A DNA stretch of 64,000 nt from Melastoma dodecandrum (taxonomy: Eukaryota > Streptophyta > Magnoliopsida > Myrtales > Melastomataceae): assembly GCA_029817715.1 (NCBI GenBank), contig JARUPY010000059.1, positions 33,993 through 97,992 on the forward strand, given 5' to 3'. Under the pieces are notes generated by a model. The model was not told where the DNA came from, made no database searches, and saw nothing but the letters and a program-made list of their open reading frames with translations. Below, piece by piece: positions 61,691-64,000 of this stretch. The translations under genes and the position numbers were made by a program. Each line of letters opens with the position of its first letter. The stretch's first letter is position 1.

Positions 61691-64000
61691 ATGAGGAACC
61701 CCGCGCACAACTTACGCAAAGTTGTGCATCCCGCATGCTCCGAACCTTGGTGCTTCCGAACTTGCATTTTCCGATGCCTAAATGATCCCCAAATGCTTCC
61801 CAAACTATTCAAAATTGGAGTTCTACATTTGACATTCGGGTCCCTTTCGTTGCACAATGAGGAACCCCGCGCACAACTTACGCAAAGTTGTGCATCCCGC
61901 ATGCTCCGAACCTTGGTGCTTCCGAACTTGCATTTTCCGAAGCCTAAATGATCCCCAAATGCTTCCCAAACTATTCAAAATTGGAGTTCTACATTTGACA
62001 TTCGGGTCCCTTTCGTTGCACAATGAGGAACCCCGCGCACAACTTACGGAAAGTTGTGCATCCCGCATGCTCCGAACCTTGGTGCTTCCGAACCTGCTTT
62101 TTCCGAAGCCTAAATGATCCCCAAATGTTTACCAAACTATTCAAAATTGGAGTTCTACATTTTACATTCGGGTCCCTTTCGTTGCACAATGAGGAACCCC
62201 TCGCACAACTTACGCAAAGTTGTGCATCCCGCATGCTCCGAACCTTGGTGCTTCCGAACTTGCATTTTCCGAAGCCTAAATGCTCCCCAAATGTTTCCCA
62301 AACTATTCAAAATTGGAGTTCTACATTTGACATTCGGGTCCCTTTCGTTTGCACAATGTGGAACCCCGCGCACAACTTACGCAAGGTTGTGCATCCCGCA
62401 TGCTCCGAACCTTGGTGCTTCCGAACTTGCATTTTCCGAAGCCTAAATGATCCCCAAATGTTTCCTAAACTATTCAAAATTGGAGTTCTACATTTGACAT
62501 TCGGGTCCCTTTCGTTGCACAATGAGGAACTCCGCGCACAACTTACGCAAAGTAGTGCATCCCGCATGCCCCGAACCTTGGTGCTTCCGAACTTGCATTT
62601 TTCGAAGCCTAAATGATCCCCAAATGTTTAACAAACTATTCAAAATTGGAGTTCTACATTTGACATTCGGGTCCCTTTCGTTGCACAATGAGGAACCCCG
62701 CGCACAACTTACGCAAAGTTGTGCATCCCGCATGCTCCGAACCTTGGTGCTTCCGAACTTGCATTTTTCGAAGCCTAAATGATCCCCAAATGCTTCCCAA
62801 ACTATTCAAAATTGGAGTTCTACATTTGACATTCGGGTCCCTTTCGTTGCACAATGAGGAACCCCGCGCACAACTTACGCAAAGTTGTGCATCCCGCATG
62901 CTCCGAACCTTGGTGCTTCCGAACTTGCATTTTCCGAAGCCTAAATGATCCCCAAATGTTTAACAAACTATTCAAAATTGGAGTTCTACATTTGACATTC
63001 GGGGCCCAATCGTTGCACAATGAGGAACCCCGCGGACAACTTACGCAAAGTTGTGCATCCCGCATGCTCAGAACCTTGGTGCATCCGAACTTGCATTTTT
63101 CGAAGACTAAATGATCCCCAAATGTTTAACAAACTATTCAAAATTCGAGTTCTATTTGACATGCGGGTCCCAATCGTTGCACATGGAGGATCCCCGCGCA
63201 CAACTTACGCAAAGTTGTGCATCCCGAATGCTCCGAACCTTGGTGCTTCCGAACCTGCATTTTTCGAAGCCTAAATGATCCCCAAATGTTTACCAAACTA
63301 TTCAAAATTGGAGTTCTACATTTGACATTCGGGTCCCTTTCGTTGCACAATGAGGAACCCCGCGCACAACTTACGGAAAGTTGTGCATCCCGCATGCTCC
63401 GAACCTTGGTGCTTCCGAACTTGCATTTTCCGAAGCCTAAATGATCCCCAAATGTTTCCCAAACTATTCAAAATTGGAGTTCTACATTTGACATTCGGGT
63501 CCCTTTCGTTGCACAATGTGGATCCCCGCGCACAACTTCCGCAAAGTTGTGCATCCCGCATGCCCCGAACCTTGGTGCATCCGAACTTGTATTTTCCGAA
63601 GCCTAAATGTTCCCAAATGTTTCCCAAACTATTCAAAATTGGAGTTCTACATTTGACATTCGGGTCCCTTTCGTTGCACAATGAGGAACCCCGCGCACAA
63701 CTTACGGAAAGTTGTGCATCCCGCATGCTCCGAACCTTGGTGCTTCCGAACTTGCATTTTTCGAAGCCTAAATGATCCCCAAATGTTTCCCAAACTATTC
63801 AAAATTGGAGTTCTACATTTGACATTCGGGTCCCTTTCGTTGCACAATGAGGAACCCCGCGCACAACTTACGCAAAGTTGTGCATCCCGCATGCTCCGAA
63901 CCTTGGTGCTTCCGAACTTGCATTTTCCGAAGCCTAAATGATCCCCAAATGTTTCCCAAACTATTCAAAATTGGAGTTCTACATTTGACATTCGGGTCGC
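61690..64000 (+). repeat. Mixed B/C/E monomers to the right end
   Basis: GCAAAGTT and GCGGAAAG-like units reappear. GTTTAACAAAC lies near 62627, 62958 and 63123, TCCCAATCG-like units near 63005 and 63169, and GGATCCCC near 63187 and 63520. The array continues beyond the last base, which lies inside a monomer. Confidence 0.72.

Larger units (their letters stand above)
1..64000. repeat. Satellite DNA array, ~166-bp monomer, fills the whole window
   Basis: The same unit recurs from the first to the last base, first on the minus strand and then on the plus strand. Landmarks such as CACAATGAGGAACC, GCATCCCGCATGCTCC and CCTAAATGATCCCC return every 165-167 bp, apart from the indel monomers listed separately. 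That gives about 385 copies. Both window ends lie inside monomers, so the array is longer than the window. No unique sequence of even about 100 bp interrupts it. The array scale, monomer length and higher-order structure are those of eukaryotic centromeric or pericentromeric satellite. The family and the host are not identified from sequence alone. Confidence 0.98.
1890..64000 (+). repeat. Plus-strand satellite segment (about 374 monomers)
   Basis: All monomers from 1.9 kb to the right end have the same orientation, and no second polarity switch was seen. Four positions define the subtypes. The first is GCTTCCC (A), GTTTCCC (B) or GTTTAAC (C) near monomer base 25. The second is TCCCTTTCG versus TCCCAATCG near base 71. 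The third is GCACAACTT versus GCACTACTT (D) near base 101. The fourth is GCAAGGTT versus GCAAAGTT near base 112. Confidence 0.96.

Noticed and set aside
1..64000. CRISPR array
   Set aside because: The unit is about 166 bp with no unique spacers between copies; variation is scattered point changes, not a repeat/spacer alternation.
1..64000. Assignment to a named plant satellite (for example the 155-180 bp centromere repeats of grasses, crucifers or legumes)
   Set aside because: Length alone fits many families and I do not recognise the sequence. A search of a satellite or repeat database would decide it.
1..64000. tRNA, rRNA or telomere-type repeats
   Set aside because: No cloverleaf-like A/B box pair, rRNA core sequence or TTTAGGG/TTAGGG tract was seen on either strand.

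Overview
The whole 64 kb window is one satellite DNA array. It is built from about 385 tandem copies of a roughly 166-bp monomer and runs off both ends of the window. I find no supportable gene, tRNA or rRNA gene, transposon, CRISPR array or non-satellite stretch of even about 100 bp. A typical monomer is 25888-26053: 166 bp, 48% G+C by my count, with 9 CpG dinucleotides. Open frames of about 60-250 codons occur on both strands, but they only re-read this repeat. Because 166 is not a multiple of 3, the frame shifts with every copy, so none is a credible gene.

This is eukaryotic heterochromatin. A monomer close to the length of DNA on one nucleosome plus linker, local higher-order repeats, graded homogenisation and a strand switch are typical of centromeric or pericentromeric satellites, especially in plants. 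I do not recognise the monomer family, so the host and the centromere assignment remain inference.

Layout. (1) 1-1889: monomers on the minus strand, mostly 167 bp, with a four-monomer higher-order repeat of 667 bp. (2) 1864-1932: a head-to-head polarity switch with a short palindromic centre. (3) 1890-64000: monomers on the plus strand. 1.9-4.6 kb is a mixed zone. 4.6-39 kb is a long, fairly homogeneous block of type A monomers (GCTTCCC plus GCAAGGTT). It holds a 983-bp six-monomer pattern at 6.8-9.9 kb and near-identical runs such as 25.6-26.8 kb. 39.4-42 kb is dominated by type B (GTTTCCC plus GCAAAGTT). 42-45.8 kb is rich in type D (GCACTACTT) with a 332-bp dimer alternation. 45.8-47.5 kb is an A/B recombinant type. 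47.5-54.9 kb is the most diverged zone, with type C (GTTTAACAAAC) and type E (GTGGATCCCC) monomers plus seven-monomer and five-monomer patterns. 54.9-57 kb repeats the B/D style of 40-43 kb. 57-61.7 kb returns to type A, and 61.7-64 kb to B/C/E.

If there is biology of interest, it is in how the array evolves: a polarity switch, at least five different local higher-order periods, recurrent indels at the same micro-homologies, rare variants shared by monomers tens of kilobases apart, and nested inverted repeats in one part of the monomer. Subtype borders below are read by eye and are accurate to about one monomer.
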